DNA of 48,320 nt from Novosphingobium sp. SCN 66-18 (GCA_001725355.1 MEGD01000023.1:1-48320); one strand, 5' to 3'; counted from the first letter of the stretch, positions 22,856 through 31,062 are shown. Translations and numbers: made by a program. Notes: generated by a model from the sequence alone, not told the origin.

Positions 22856-24167
22856 CCTCAAAGCCGGTGAAGTGAAGCCGGACGTCTGCGTTGTCGGACT
22901 GGGATATATCGGCCTGCCCACCGCCGCGATCATCGCGCGCGCGGGCTGCCGGGTGCTGGGCCTCGACGTGTCCGAACGCGTGGTCGAAACGATCAATCGC
23001 GGCGAAATCCATATCGAGGAAGTCGATCTCGACGGGCTGGTGCATGGCGTGGTCCAGCGCGGCCTGTTGCGCGCCTCCACGCAGATCGAGCCCGCCGACG
23101 TGTTCGTGATCGCGGTGCCTACGCCCTTCGAGAAGGACGAGCACCACACGCCCGACATCTCCTATGTGCTGGCCGCGGCGACCGAAGTGGCCGCGGTGCT
23201 GAAGGCGGGCGATGCGGTCATCCTCGAATCCACCTCTCCGGTGGGCACGACCGAAAAGATGCGCGATCTGATGGCCGGCCTGCGCCCGGACCTGAAGTTT
23301 CCGGGCCTGACGCGCGAGACGCCCGACGTTTCGATCTCCTACTGCCCCGAACGCGTGCTTCCGGGCCGCATTCTGGAGGAACTGACCAACAACGACCGCT
23401 CCATCGGCGGCATCACCCCGCGCTGCGCGCGCAAGGCTCTGGCCTTCTACAAGCGCTTCGTGCGCGGCACCTGCGTGACCACGGACGCGCGTTCGGCCGA
23501 AATGACCAAGCTCGTCGAGAACGCCTATCGCGACGTCAACATCGCCTTCGCCAACGAACTTTCAGTGGTGGCGGACACGATGGGGCTGGACGTGTGGGAA
23601 GTGATCCGGCTGGCCAACCGCCATCCGCGCGTGAACATCCTGCAGCCCGGCCCGGGCGTGGGCGGTCACTGCATCGCGGTGGACCCGTGGTTCATCGTCC
23701 ACGGCGCGCCTGAACAGACCCCGCTGATCCGCACCGCGCGCGAAGTGAACGACGGCAAGATGCACCACGTGATCGCCAAGGCCACCGCGCTGCTGGAAGC
23801 GCATCCGGGCGAGAAGGTCGCCTGCCTGGGCCTGGCGTTCAAGGCGAACATCGACGATTTCCGCGAAAGCCCGGCGCGCTATGTCGCGGCAACGCTGGCG
23901 CGCCGCTTCGGCGATCGCATCAGCGTGGTCGAACCCTATGCCTCCGCCCTGCCGATCGAGTTCACCGACACCGGCGCGGCGCTGATCGACCTCGACACCG
24001 CGCTGGAAGATTGCGGCGTGCTGATCGTGCTGGTCGACCACGACGTGTTCCGCGTGGTGCCGCTGGCCGAACGCAGCGGCAAGGCGGTGTACGATACGCG
24101 CGGCATCTGGCCCGATCAGCCGGTTGGGGAAGCGCCGGCAGCCGGATCGCTGCGTCTCGCCAGCTAA
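22836..24167 (+). CDS. wecC: UDP-N-acetyl-D-mannosamine dehydrogenase
   Basis: This 443-residue enzyme oxidises UDP-ManNAc to UDP-ManNAcA using NAD. The nucleotide site is VCVVGLGYIGLPTAAIIARAG, followed by VIAVPTPFEKDEHHTPDISYV, SISYCPERVLPGRIL, the conserved lysine Lys225 in TKLVENAYRDVNIAFANEL and the catalytic Cys279 in GVGGHCIAVDPWFIV. The CPERVLPG and HTPDISYV segments are typical for WecC as opposed to other dehydrogenases. It is translationally coupled to wecB. The pair supplies an acidic ManNAc sugar for a surface polymer; no glycosyltransferase is adjacent. Confidence 0.95.
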   Translation: MSNQPGNLKAGEVKPDVCVVGLGYIGLPTAAIIARAGCRVLGLDVSERVVETINRGEIHIEEVDLDGLVHGVVQRGLLRASTQIEPADVFVIAVPTPFEKDEHHTPDISYVLAAATEVAAVLKAGDAVILESTSPVGTTEKMRDLMAGLRPDLKFPGLTRETPDVSISYCPERVLPGRILEELTNNDRSIGGITPRCARKALAFYKRFVRGTCVTTDARSAEMTKLVENAYRDVNIAFANELSVVADTMGLDVWEVIRLANRHPRVNILQPGPGVGGHCIAVDPWFIVHGAPEQTPLIRTAREVNDGKMHHVIAKATALLEAHPGEKVACLGLAFKANIDDFRESPARYVAATLARRFGDRISVVEPYASALPIEFTDTGAALIDLDTALEDCGVLIVLVDHDVFRVVPLAERSGKAVYDTRGIWPDQPVGEAPAAGSLRLAS

Positions 24168-24192
24168 AAGCGCTCGACAGTTACCCGAGAGG

Positions 24193-24228
24193 AAAGGCCG
24201 GAAGCAGGTGCCCCTGCTTCCGGCCTTT
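24193..24228. terminator. Strong bidirectional terminator between wecC and the TonB receptor
   Basis: A perfect 16-pair stem (24193-24208 with 24213-24228) has a TGCC loop. Each strand starts with AAA and ends with TTT, so it can stop transcription from both convergent genes. It lies 25 bases after the wecC stop. Confidence 0.85.
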
Positions 24229-24301
24229 GCGTATTGCCCCGTTGGCGCCCCCTCCGCCGAGGGAGGAGAGGAGGGTGGAAGGGGCGCCGGGATCGCGTGC
24301 G

Positions 24302-26635
24302 TCAGAAGCGCACGCCGAGGGTGAGGTTCCACGTGCGCGGATCGCCGTAGTACACGGTCTGGATATTGCCGACCGAGCTGAACTCCTGCCCGTCGGTCTT
24401 GTAGAGCGCGTTGCCCACGTTCTTGACCATGCCGCGCAGGTAGAACCGGTCGTAATCGACCTGGGCATAGACGTTGCCCAGCAGATAGCCGTCCTCGGTC
24501 AGGCCGGGGCGGTTGTCGACCGAAAGGTACTGCTTGTCGACGAAGCGGACATCACCGCCGAAGCTGAGCGAGGCTTCGCCCAGCGGAATGCGGTAGTCCG
24601 CGCCGATGCGCATGGTGAGCGGCGGCGCGAAGGCCGGCTTGCAGGTGATCTTCGTGCCGGTGGGGTTGCAGCTGAACGAGGGCGCGCGACGGCCGTCGTT
24701 GAACTCCTTGTACTTGGCATCAAGATAACCGACCGACGCGGTCAGCGTCAGCGGCGTGGACGGACGCACCGCCGCTTCGAACTCGAAGCCCTGGATGCGC
24801 AGCTTGCCCGCGTTGATGACGGGGAAGCTGCCGCCGTTGATACCGGTGTTGCCACCGCCGACACGCGCCTGGAAGTCCTTGTAGTCGGAATAGAACGCCG
24901 CCGCCGACAGCGAGACGCGCCCGTCCAGGAACGTGCCCTTGGCGCCGGCTTCATAGGTCCACACGGTTTCCGGCTTGAACGTCGGCACGATCTGCGTGGT
25001 GCCGTTCACCGCGAGCGTCACGTCGGCCAGGCTGTTGACGCGCCCGTTGAAACCGCCCGACTTGAAGCCGCGGCTGGCCGAGGCATAGACCAGCGTGTTG
25101 GTGGTCGGCTTGTAGCTAAGCGTGGCCGAGGGCGTCCAGGCGTCGTAGCTGACTTCGTCGAGCGTGTTGTAGGGCGCCGGCAGGCTGGTCGGGAACGCGA
25201 ACGTGCTAACGATGCGGATCGCCGGGAACACCGAACTGGTGGTCGTTGCCGTCGTGGTGCGGAAGTACTTCTTCTTCTCGTGCGTGTAGCGCAGGCCCGC
25301 CGTGAGCGCGAGCTTCTCGGTGAAGTTGTAGGTCAGCTGGCCGAACGCGGCATAGCTCTTGGTGTTCTGCCGGTCATCGATCGTGCGCAGGAAGTTCAGC
25401 GGCGTGCCGACATACTGGAGATAGCTGTCGGCATAGGCTTCCTGGTGCGAATTGACCTGTTCGTCGAGGAAGTAGAGCCCGACCACGCCCTTCAGCTTTT
25501 CGGTATCAAGCTTGAGCTGCAGTTCCTGGCTGAACTGGTGCTGGCGCGTGCCCACGAACACGTCGCCGACTTCCGCCGCCGTGGCATCGATATCGACGTA
25601 GAAGTTCGTCTTCAGCTTGCGATAGGCGGTGATCGAGGTGAGCTGGAGGTTGTCGGTCAGATCGACGTTGATCGTGCCCGAAAGACCCCAGTGATCGAGC
25701 CGCTGGCCTTCGCCGTTCTTGAAGCTGGTCGATGCGGTATAGTTGTAGCGGCCGGTCGGCGCCGTGGCGATGACGAACGGCGTGACGCTGGTGAAGGTGG
25801 AATTGTAGTTGAAGCCGATGAGGTTGGCCGTGGCCTGCCCCAGCGTGAGTGCGTTGCGCTGGCGGGTGTAGTCGCCGGAGATCAGCACTTCGACCCGGTC
25901 GGACGGCTTGGCGCGCAGGATCGCGCGGCCCGACAGGTTGTTGCGATCGTTGTACTTCTTGCCGGTGGCGGGATCGGTGACGATGCCGTCGCGGTTGTCG
26001 TAGACGCCGGCCAGCGACAGGGCGAGCTTGTCGGTCACCAGCGGCGCGGTGATGTAGCCCTTGGCGGTCACTTCGTTGAAGCGGCCATAGGTGAACGCGC
26101 CCTCACCCCGGATCGTGTCCAGATCGGGCTTCTTCGACACCACGTTGACCGCGCCACCGATGGTGTTCTTGCCATAGAGCGAGCCCTGCGGCCCGCGCAG
26201 CACTTCCACGCGCTGCACGTCGAACAGGTTGAGCAGCGCGCCCTGGATGCGGCTGAGATAGACGCCATCGACATAGACGCCGACCGCGGGATCGAAGGTC
26301 TGCAGCGCGTCGGGCTGGCCGATGCCGCGAATATAGAAGTTGGCGGACGAGGCCGAGCCGCGCCCCTGCACGATGTTCACGTTCGGGATCGCGCCCTGCA
26401 CGCCGGAAAGATCCTTGGCGCCGGCCTTTTCCAGCCCTTCGGTGGACAGGGCGGTGATGGCGATCGGCACATCGACCAGGCGTTCCTCGCGCTTGCGGGC
26501 AACGACGACGATTTCGCCCGAATCATTCGCCGAAGCTTCGGATGCAGCGGCTTCCTGCGCGAAAGCGGGCATGGCGGGCAGCGCAACAAGTGCGGTGGTG
26601 GCGGCCGCAAGGGCGCGCACGCGAAAACGGTTCAT
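24302..26635 (-). CDS. TonB-dependent receptor
   Basis: This 777-residue outer-membrane receptor has a signal peptide (MNRFRVRALAAATTALVALPAMPAFA), a TonB-box-like segment (GEIVVVARKREERLVDVPIAITALS) and a plug domain with NFYIRGIGQPDALQTFDPAVGVYVDGVYL, VEVLRGPQGSLYGKNTIGGAVNVVSKKP. The 22-strand barrel ends in the terminal aromatic strand (WNLTLGVRF). The plug type (pathway-like 'IxVxARKREErL.DVPIaIta') is the large sphingomonad class for plant, aromatic or complex organic compounds, not classic siderophore receptors. The substrate is unknown. A divergent TetR gene lies upstream, so induction by a small ligand is likely. Confidence 0.95.
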   Translation of the reverse strand: MNRFRVRALAAATTALVALPAMPAFAQEAAASEASANDSGEIVVVARKREERLVDVPIAITALSTEGLEKAGAKDLSGVQGAIPNVNIVQGRGSASSANFYIRGIGQPDALQTFDPAVGVYVDGVYLSRIQGALLNLFDVQRVEVLRGPQGSLYGKNTIGGAVNVVSKKPDLDTIRGEGAFTYGRFNEVTAKGYITAPLVTDKLALSLAGVYDNRDGIVTDPATGKKYNDRNNLSGRAILRAKPSDRVEVLISGDYTRQRNALTLGQATANLIGFNYNSTFTSVTPFVIATAPTGRYNYTASTSFKNGEGQRLDHWGLSGTINVDLTDNLQLTSITAYRKLKTNFYVDIDATAAEVGDVFVGTRQHQFSQELQLKLDTEKLKGVVGLYFLDEQVNSHQEAYADSYLQYVGTPLNFLRTIDDRQNTKSYAAFGQLTYNFTEKLALTAGLRYTHEKKKYFRTTTATTTSSVFPAIRIVSTFAFPTSLPAPYNTLDEVSYDAWTPSATLSYKPTTNTLVYASASRGFKSGGFNGRVNSLADVTLAVNGTTQIVPTFKPETVWTYEAGAKGTFLDGRVSLSAAAFYSDYKDFQARVGGGNTGINGGSFPVINAGKLRIQGFEFEAAVRPSTPLTLTASVGYLDAKYKEFNDGRRAPSFSCNPTGTKITCKPAFAPPLTMRIGADYRIPLGEASLSFGGDVRFVDKQYLSVDNRPGLTEDGYLLGNVYAQVDYDRFYLRGMVKNVGNALYKTDGQEFSSVGNIQTVYYGDPRTWNLTLGVRF

Positions 26636-26691
26636 GGATCAGGCTCCCTCTCACGGACCGATGAAAGGCCCGTCTGTGCAAACCGATATTG

Positions 26692-26715
26692 AAAGTTGAA
26701 CCATGTTTCAACTTT
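26692..26715. promoter_or_regulatory. Palindrome between TonB receptor and TetR gene (candidate operator)
   Basis: AAAGTTGAA (26692-26700) and TTCAACTTT (26707-26715) are exact inverted arms with six bases between. The site lies 57 bases upstream of the receptor start and 115 bases upstream of the TetR start, in the shared control region. Size and symmetry fit a TetR-family dimer site. Confidence 0.6.
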
Positions 26716-26829
26716 TCATTTGAGGCGGACCGAAATCGCCGATAGGACGTGGCGAAAGCGCAACAGCCCCGGCACAAGGACCGGGCTCGGGCGGTCGAAG
26801 GAACGATCGCCCACGGATGGGAGAGCAGG

Positions 26830-27441
26830 GTGTCGGTAGATTCGGAAAAGGCGAGCCCCGGCAAAGCCCCGCGTACCGCGCGGGGACGGGAAACGCTGCG
26901 GCGCCTGCTCGATGCCGCGGCGGCCGAATTCGGCGAGCGCGGCTTCCACGAAGCCTCGATCAGCGGGATCACCCGGCGCGCGGGAACGGCGCTCGGCAGT
27001 TTCTATACCTATTTCGATTCGAAGGACGCGATCTTCACCGCGCTGGTGCGCGATATGTCCGCCCGCGTCGCCACCACGGCGGCGGCGGCGGTCAGCGCGG
27101 GAGCGACGGGACTGGTGCGCGAGCGCGAGGCGCTGGAAGGCTTCCTGCGCTTCGCGCGGGAGCACAAGGAAATCTACCGCATCATCGACGAAGCGGAGTT
27201 CGCCGATCCGCAAAGCTACCGCGCCCACTACGAAGGCACCGCGCAGCGCATCGCCGCGCGCCTGGACGATGGCGTCGCGCAAGGCACGCTGCGCGCAGGC
27301 GATCAGGAAGTGCGCGCCTGGGCGCTGATGGGCATGAACGTGTTCCTGGGCCTGCGCTTCGGCGTGTGGGACGCCAGCCGGCCGGTGGAGGACATCGCCG
27401 GCGTGGCGGCGGACCTGCTGCGCGACGGGCTTTCAATCTAG
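26830..27441 (+). CDS. TetR/AcrR family regulator
   Basis: This 203-residue regulator has an N-terminal helix-turn-helix (RETLRRLLDAAAAEFGERGFHEASISGITRRAGTALGSFYTYFDSKDAIFTALV) with the classic 'GSFYTYFDSKD' end. The C-terminal ligand/dimer domain has REREALEGFLRFAREHKEIYRIIDEAEFAD, common in the AcrR-like class with TetR_C_33-type domains. I take the GTG at 26830, which has a GGAG site six bases before it. The longer GTG reading from 26749 adds a basic stretch with a poor ribosome site. It is divergent from the TonB receptor and probably controls it through the palindrome at 26692-26715. Confidence 0.88.
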   Translation: MSVDSEKASPGKAPRTARGRETLRRLLDAAAAEFGERGFHEASISGITRRAGTALGSFYTYFDSKDAIFTALVRDMSARVATTAAAAVSAGATGLVREREALEGFLRFAREHKEIYRIIDEAEFADPQSYRAHYEGTAQRIAARLDDGVAQGTLRAGDQEVRAWALMGMNVFLGLRFGVWDASRPVEDIAGVAADLLRDGLSI

Positions 27442-27485
27442 CAAATTCGCGTGGCAGATTGCGCCCGAAACCCGTCGCCCGAAAT

Positions 27486-27564
27486 CCCGTCATCCCGGCG
27501 AAGGCCGGGATCTCATGCCGGATTGCCCGAGGCCAGAGATGCCAGCCTACGCTGGCATGACGGG
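27486..27564. repeat. Interspersed palindromic repeat element
   Basis: A 79-base unit runs between end arms CCCGTCAT (27486-27493) and ATGACGGG (27557-27564). It contains two inner hairpins, CCCGG-CGAAGG-CCGGG and ATGCCAGC-CTAC-GCTGGCAT. This 'CGTCATCCCGGCGAAGGCC' type element is, from memory, scattered between genes in many alphaproteobacterial genomes. Here it lies between convergent genes and may also serve as a terminator. Confidence 0.7.
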
Positions 27565-27624
27565 GGAGAAAGGAGAGGCTTGAAGGGGTCTCGACGATTG
27601 TCGCCCAGTTGCAGTCATGAGCAA

Positions 27625-28008
27625 TTAGCGTTGGACTACCTTGTGAAAACGCCTCCCGAGGTAAGCCTCAACCGCTTCACGAATGCTTGGCGCCGTTACC
27701 ACCTTGCTGCTTTGCCGTGATTCGAATGGCCCGAATAGGGTCGCGGTTCGGGGATCGTCGAGATAAACCCGAGCGCGAAGATAAATGCCACCTTCCTCGA
27801 AATGGTAGTCGAGGTAGTTGTAGTATTGATCCAACTCTTCACCGATCCAAACTTCATCAATGGAATGCTCGATCTGAACCGGTGTGATCGCGTCGTCTGG
27901 CTGCATCGGATCCTTATTGGCGAAACCAAACCGGACTGGCAATGTCCGCTCTCCACCATTCTCGGTCGCTCCACCCGCTCCTGAATTTGTCCACGCCGCC
28001 TGGGACAT
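27625..28008 (-). CDS. Orphan protein of low GC, unknown function
   Basis: This 127-residue acidic protein is not one I recognise. It has VQIEHSIDEVWIGEELDQYYNYLDYHFEEGGIYLRARVYLDDP, then TATLFGPF and a C-terminal helix (IREAVEAYLGRRFHKV). It is cytosolic, with no signal or membrane segment. Codon use is richer in A/T than all neighbours, suggesting transfer. The ATG at 28008 overlaps the stop of the desaturase gene (TGATG), which supports that start by coupling. However, the first 34 residues look unlike the rest, and an ATG at 27906 with an AAGGA site gives a 93-residue alternative. It may be a recently acquired or decaying gene. Confidence 0.55.
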   Translation of the reverse strand: MSQAAWTNSGAGGATENGGERTLPVRFGFANKDPMQPDDAITPVQIEHSIDEVWIGEELDQYYNYLDYHFEEGGIYLRARVYLDDPRTATLFGPFESRQSSKVVTAPSIREAVEAYLGRRFHKVVQR

Positions 28009-28928
28009 CAGTCCAAGCGCACTGCCCTAGCCGCCCCGTCCTGCCGTTCGCGCCAGCGCTCCCGGATACGGTCGGACGTGTCGCGGCTGCCATCGTGGCT
28101 CCATCCGGGCTCGCGCACAAGGTAGGCCAGCTTGTAGCGCAGCGGCGCAACCGCGAAGTCCTTCAGCATGCCCGCCCATTCGTGGAACACCGACCACATC
28201 ACGCCGAACGTGCCGAGCTGGCGAACGATGCCGTAGCGGATGCGTTCGCCATCGAGTTCGGGCTGGAACGTGCGGAACAGGCGGTCCCACACGATCAGCG
28301 CGCCGGCATAGTTGCGATCGAGATAGACCGGGTTGGTCGCGTGATGGACCCGGTGATGCGACGGCGTGTTGAACACCGCCTCGAACCAGCGCGGCATCCG
28401 GCCGATCGCCTCGGTATGAATCCAGAACTGGTAAACGAGGTTCACGCCCCCCACCGTCACCAGCATCGCCGGGTGGAAACCCAGCAGCGCGGGCCAGATG
28501 CGGAACACGAACGAGAGCGCGACGAATCCGGTCCAGGTCTGCCGCAGCGCGGTGGACAGGTTGTAGTGCTGGCTCGAATGGTGGTTGACGTGGCTCGCCC
28601 AGAACCAGCGGATGCGGTGGCCGGTGCGGTGCGCCCAGTAATAGTTGAAGTCGTCGAGCACGAAGCACGCGATCCAGGCCCACCAGGCGAACGGCACCGT
28701 TGCCACGCGGTGCTGGTAAAGCGCCATCGCGGCGGCATAGACCACCCCGGCCGTAAGCGCCCCCGCCACGGTGCTGCCCAGCCCCAGCGCAAGCGACGTC
28801 CAGGTATCGCGCGGCTCGTAGGCTTCGGGCGCCCGGCGGCGCGCCCACGTCATTTCCCAGATCATCGCCAGGATGAAGAATGGCACGGCATACGTGACGA
28901 TATCGACAGGATGAATGTCCGGCGTCAT
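28008..28928 (-). CDS. Sterol desaturase / fatty acid hydroxylase family protein
   Basis: This 306-residue membrane di-iron enzyme has about four helices. The histidine boxes are HRTGH (WAHRTGHRIRW), HVNHHSSQHYN and HRVHH (PSHHRVHHATN). The family hydroxylates or desaturates sterols, fatty acids or sphingolipid bases, and in sphingomonads also carotenoids. With sphingolipid genes in the window, a lipid hydroxylase is attractive but unproven. It starts with ATG at 28928 with a GGAGGG site and ends overlapping the orphan's ATG. A gene for a small membrane protein precedes it by four bases. Confidence 0.93.
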   Translation of the reverse strand: MTPDIHPVDIVTYAVPFFILAMIWEMTWARRRAPEAYEPRDTWTSLALGLGSTVAGALTAGVVYAAAMALYQHRVATVPFAWWAWIACFVLDDFNYYWAHRTGHRIRWFWASHVNHHSSQHYNLSTALRQTWTGFVALSFVFRIWPALLGFHPAMLVTVGGVNLVYQFWIHTEAIGRMPRWFEAVFNTPSHHRVHHATNPVYLDRNYAGALIVWDRLFRTFQPELDGERIRYGIVRQLGTFGVMWSVFHEWAGMLKDFAVAPLRYKLAYLVREPGWSHDGSRDTSDRIRERWRERQDGAARAVRLD

Positions 28929-28932
28929 GACC

Positions 28933-29367
28933 CTATCCCTCCAGCCGCCGGAGGCTGGCCGCCCAGGCCTGCGCCTCGGGCCCGAGGTTGAGCGTGACCG
29001 TGCCGAAGCGGCTGTCTCCGGTCGCCACGGTCAGGAAGTGCTGATCGAGCCGGACCCCGGCGTGGTTTTCCAGCAGGCGCGCGGCAAAATGGCTGCCATG
29101 GCGGCGAATCAGCATGACCCGGCCCTGCGCGTCGCGCACGAGCGCGCCGATTCGCGCCTTGTCGAGCCCGACCGCCACCGGCACGAAGCCGCACATCGCC
29201 TCGTCGGCCAGCGCGCCCGCGTGATCCTCGTCGCGAATCCGCACGTCGCCGCCCAGATTCATCCAGCGCGCGAGCTGCACCACGAGCAGCACCCCGACCA
29301 GGGAAGCCAGCGTCTTGAGCACGAGAAGCACGCCGGGCTGGGCAAGAAGCGCCTGCACCGCTTTCAC
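28933..29367 (-). CDS. Small membrane-anchored protein of unknown function
   Basis: This 144-residue protein has an N-terminal helix (VLLVLKTLASLVGVLLVVQLARWM) and then a mixed domain that contains GFVPVAVGLDKARIGALVRDAQGRVMLIRRHGSHFAARLLE and DSRFGTVTLNLGPEAQAWAASLRRLEG. The start is a GTG at 29367. It likely faces the periplasm from the inner membrane. I do not recognise a named family; it lies between the desaturase and a TIGR01244 gene on one leftward transcript, so a role in the same envelope lipid context is possible. Confidence 0.78.
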   Translation of the reverse strand: MKAVQALLAQPGVLLVLKTLASLVGVLLVVQLARWMNLGGDVRIRDEDHAGALADEAMCGFVPVAVGLDKARIGALVRDAQGRVMLIRRHGSHFAARLLENHAGVRLDQHFLTVATGDSRFGTVTLNLGPEAQAWAASLRRLEG

Positions 29368-29382
29368 GATAGCCGTCCCGGC

Positions 29383-29817
29383 TCAGCCGGCCTGCGCCGC
29401 GAGCATATCGACCTGCGCGCGAACCGGCGTGATGTCATACCCCGCGCCGGCCGCACCCGCTGCGATCCGCGACGGATTGCGGCCAGCCGCCGCCTCCGCC
29501 AGCGCCCAGAGCAGCGTGGAGCGCGTGCCCGACCGGCAATAGGCGAGCACCGGCTGGTCGCCCGCCTCGTCCAGCGCCTTGCGCATCGCTTCCACCTGCC
29601 AGGCGGCGAAGCCCGCGTGCGTCACGGGGATCGCGTGATAGGCGATCCCGGCCGCGCGCGCCGCCGCCTCGATCGCGGCGCCCGGCGTCTGATCGTCGGA
29701 TTCGTCCTCGGGGCGGTTGTTGATGATCACGGCGATTCCCAGCGCTTTCGCTTCGGCCACGTCGGCCACCGTGATCTGCGGGCTGGCATAAGTGCGATCA
29801 TCGATCTTGCGGAACAA
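29383..29817 (-). CDS. TIGR01244 family phosphatase/sulfurtransferase (DUF442, Blh-like)
   Basis: This 144-residue protein opens at FRKIDDRTYASPQITVADVAEAKALGI, with the middle motif IINNRPEDESDDQTPG and the active-site loop VLAYCRSGTRSTLLWAL (Cys-Arg-Ser-Gly-Thr-Arg). It resembles Blh/BigR-linked enzymes that handle sulfide or persulfide, and dual-specificity phosphatases; the substrate is not decided by sequence. The TTG at 29817 is the likely start: a GGAGAAGG site lies five bases upstream, and the long frame to 30150 overlaps the control region of the next gene. Its stop lies 15 bases before the GTG start of the small membrane protein. Confidence 0.85.
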   Translation of the reverse strand: MFRKIDDRTYASPQITVADVAEAKALGIAVIINNRPEDESDDQTPGAAIEAAARAAGIAYHAIPVTHAGFAAWQVEAMRKALDEAGDQPVLAYCRSGTRSTLLWALAEAAAGRNPSRIAAGAAGAGYDITPVRAQVDMLAAQAG

Positions 29818-30203
29818 CGGTGCCTTCTCCCGAATTGCGGCTGACGACGGCGAATGCCGGTCGTGGCTTAGGACTGGTGCAGGTGATAGCGCCGGTTCGC
29901 CCTCCGAAACGGCGCGCAATTGACAGTGCTTCTGCCCAAACCACGGGCCAAGAGCAAGCATTCGCAGCCGCGTCCGGCATCGGAAAAATTGCCTCCGAAA
30001 CGGCGAATTAGCGAAAGTTCCCGGAAATCCGGTCTCTTTTGCGGATTCCATTCGCGCTACGGCTTTTTCTTCGCTATAGTGCCGAGTGCAATGAAGAAGG
30101 TCGGCCTTTTGTCCGGCGCGGATTCCTTGTCGTGCCGCCGGTCTCCGCATCCGGCCCGCGGCGCCGGGGAAAGCAGGGGCGGAACGAAGGTCTATTGAAG
30201 TTT
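29818..30203. other. Divergent control region upstream of the cold-shock gene
   Basis: This 386-base gap holds no gene I trust. It has a 14-base direct repeat (CCTCCGAAACGGCG) at 29901-29914 and 29992-30005, a TTGACA at 29920-29925 without a partner box, and a TATAGT at 30075-30080 in an AT-richer patch that may be the -10 box of the cold-shock gene. A transcript from there would have a leader of over 110 bases, as is common for cold-shock messages. Confidence 0.4.
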
Positions 30204-30977
30204 ATGGGTTTTGACAGAGGGCGGCGGGGTCGCGGACGGGATAAGCGCGACGGATTCGGCGAAGACAATTTCGATCCCTACAGCGGCGGTGGCGGCGGCT
30301 TCGGCGGCGGTTACGATCGTGGCGGATTCGGCGGTGGTGACCGCGGCGGATTCGGCGGCGGCAACCGTGGCGGCGGATTCGGCGGCGGCGATCGCGGTGG
30401 CTTCGGCGGCGGTGGCAACCGTGGCGGTGGCTTCGGCGGCGGCGGCGGTGGTGGCGGCTTCGGCGGCCCCCGTGGCGGCGGCATGCCCGCGCAGGTCGTC
30501 GGCACCGGCAAGGGCAAGGTGAAGTTCTTCAATGCCCAGAAGGGCTTTGGCTTCATCCAGCGCGACGAAGGCGGCGAAGACGTGTTCGTGCACATCAGCG
30601 CGGTTGAACGCGCCGGTCTGGAAGGCCTGGCCGAAGGGCAGGAACTCGAATTCAACCTGGTCGATCGCGGTGGCAAGATTTCCGCGGCGGACCTTCAGGT
30701 CGTCGGCGACGTGATCGAGGTTGCCTCCAAGCCGGCCGCGCCGCAGCGCGAACTGACCGGCGAAAAGGCGACCGGCACGGTCAAGTTCTTCAACGCCATG
30801 AAGGGCTTCGGCTTCATCACGCGTGATGATGGCCAGCCGGACGCGTTCGTGCACATCAGCGCCGTGGAGCGTTCGGGCATGCGCGAGCTGAACGAAGGCG
30901 ACAAGCTGGAGTTCGATCTCGAGGTCGATCGACGAGGCAAGTACTCGGCGGTCAACCTGGTGCCGCGTCAGGATTGA
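30204..30977 (+). CDS. Two-domain cold-shock protein with glycine-rich N-terminal tail
   Basis: This 257-residue nucleic-acid-binding protein has a basic start ([21 protein letters not shown]), a low-complexity Gly/Phe/Arg stretch (about 28-93) with repeated FGGG and DRGGFGGG units, and two cold-shock domains. Domain 1 spans about 103-168 ([21 protein letters not shown]) and domain 2 about 189-254 ([21 protein letters not shown]); both keep the RNP1 and RNP2 motifs. It probably melts RNA structure or acts as a transcription antiterminator. The glycine tail resembles RGG-like RNA-binding regions. The start ATG at 30204 is chosen over the long frame from 30039; a TTG at 30195 is also possible. 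Confidence 0.92.
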   Translation: MGFDRGRRGRGRDKRDGFGEDNFDPYSGGGGGFGGGYDRGGFGGGDRGGFGGGNRGGGFGGGDRGGFGGGGNRGGGFGGGGGGGGFGGPRGGGMPAQVVGTGKGKVKFFNAQKGFGFIQRDEGGEDVFVHISAVERAGLEGLAEGQELEFNLVDRGGKISAADLQVVGDVIEVASKPAAPQRELTGEKATGTVKFFNAMKGFGFITRDDGQPDAFVHISAVERSGMRELNEGDKLEFDLEVDRRGKYSAVNLVPRQD

Positions 30978-30990
30978 TCCGGTCCGCACC

Positions 30991-31062
30991 GCCCCCGGCA
31001 TTTGACCGGGGGCCTGCAACACAATAAACGCGCGCAAATGGCGGCCAGTCGGCCGCCATTTG
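30991..31062 (+). terminator. Two hairpins between the cold-shock gene and argD
   Basis: The first, GCCCCCGG (30991-30998) with CCGGGGGC (31006-31013), has a seven-base loop. The second is a perfect 12-pair stem (31035-31046 with 31051-31062) with an AGTC loop, ending in TTTG and followed by TCGTTTGCGTTT. The second is likely the terminator of the cold-shock transcript, 52 bases ahead of the argD start. Confidence 0.7.

Noticed and set aside
24011-26692. An 893-codon rightward frame opposite the TonB receptor
   Set aside because: The receptor on the other strand has full domain structure; the rightward frame is a mirror artefact without recognisable domains.
30301-30480. Repeated GGCGGC units as a CRISPR-like or tandem DNA repeat
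   Set aside because: They are in-frame codons of the glycine-rich tail with irregular spacing; no spacers of equal length.
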